Assembly (NCBI GenBank): GCA_036822015.1
Contig: DAISIL010000005.1
Span: 38,603 to 102,602 of the forward strand
Source of the DNA: DAISIL01 sp036822015
Lineage (GTDB): Bacteria > Bacteroidota > Bacteroidia > Cytophagales > Bernardetiaceae
Direction of reading: 5' to 3'
DNA: 64,000 nucleotides
Below, one piece after another: positions 63,935 to 64,000 of this stretch. Numbering within the stretch: the first letter of the stretch is position 1; each line of letters begins with the position of its first letter. The notes beneath the pieces were generated by a model. It made no database searches, was not told where the DNA came from, and was given only the letters and a program-made list of their open reading frames with translations. Made by a program: the position numbers and the translations under genes.

Positions 63935-64000
63935 CTCTTTTTTACCCACATCCACTACAACAAGGATTGAAACTCGAAGTATTGAGAGTGGGTACGGCGT
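63935..64000 (+). CRISPR. Putative start of a CRISPR array: first repeat and partial first spacer
   Basis: A probable repeat at 63935 or 63937 to 63973. Key parts: CTTTTTTACCCACATCCACT, then ACAACAAGGATTGAAAC at its 3' end. The terminal ATTGAAAC is the 8-nt crRNA 5'-handle typical of type I-B and type III repeats, and its complement GTTTCAATCCTTGTTGTAG has the familiar form of many Bacteroidota repeats. The 27 nt after it (63974-64000) would be the beginning of spacer 1. Only one copy is in the window, so the repeat nature is inferred. No cas gene is visible. Confidence 0.6.

Overview
The window looks like a chromosomal segment from a free-living, aerobic, gliding-type Bacteroidota (Cytophagales/Saprospiria-like; the exact genus is a guess). 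Evidence for this: promoters fit the Bacteroidota -7 element TAnnTTTG, Shine-Dalgarno sites are mostly absent, and the gene content is typical (DUF1599, OmpP1/FadL, 7TM-DISM/SpoIIE phosphatases, S74 tail-fibre-like and Calx-beta surface proteins, LuxR-type TPR regulators, class 1B AdoMetDC). Most of the DNA is moderately GC-rich and gene-dense. One AT-rich island (about 44.35-46.27 kb) stands out. A 10-N assembly gap lies inside pyc.

Layout. 0-4.2 kb (minus): the 5' end of a CcmC-type haem exporter, a pglC-pglD-pglE sugar-modification trio, DUF1599 and gpsA. 4.3-17.3 kb: a Spy-like periplasmic protein, then surface proteins (Calx-beta protein; kelch/discoidin/S74 giant), a TPR-HTH regulator, polyphosphate kinase and a secreted DNase I-like nuclease. 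17.4-22.9 kb: a metallo-beta-lactamase/cyclic-nucleotide-binding protein directly behind ftsZ, cytochrome oxidase subunit III and a glycosyltransferase. 23.0-25.1 kb (plus): TPR lipoprotein and a succinylglutamate desuccinylase-like hydrolase. 25.1-31.0 kb (minus): a compact dnaA-M16 protease-secreted protein-rsmH-HPt operon. 31.0-31.47 kb: an AT-rich intergenic region with an iterated motif. 31.5-36.7 kb (plus): fused speD-speE, YtxH protein, gyrB, ftsB/divIC-like, DUF445. 36.7-40.6 kb (minus): cyclophilin, lipoprotein, aroE and a 7TM SpoIIE phosphatase. 40.7-44.3 kb (plus): a 2-oxoacid dehydrogenase E2 and a TPR SpoIIE phosphatase. 44.4-46.1 kb: a HindIII-family restriction-modification system whose endonuclease is frameshifted. 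46.3-50.7 kb: panD-panC, FadL-like porin and an SGNH lipoprotein. 50.7-58.5 kb: SDR, lipB, pyc, NadR-like kinase, DnaQ-like exonuclease and BrkB-like protein. 58.6-63.7 kb (plus): katG, rlpA, ChaN-like gene and hisD. 63.66-64.0 kb: an AT-rich leader and the first repeat of what looks like a CRISPR array that continues past the right edge.

How the parts fit together. Replication and division genes are scattered among unrelated operons: dnaA, gyrB, ftsZ, rsmH and ftsB/divIC are all present, but no intact division/cell-wall cluster is. Strand polarity switches beside dnaA, which makes 31.0-31.47 kb a candidate origin or regulatory region. Two SpoIIE phosphatases with different sensor halves, an HPt protein without a working kinase, and an MBL/cNMP protein suggest extensive signalling. 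The two defence elements, the decayed HindIII-type system and the edge CRISPR array, are the most notable accessory features.
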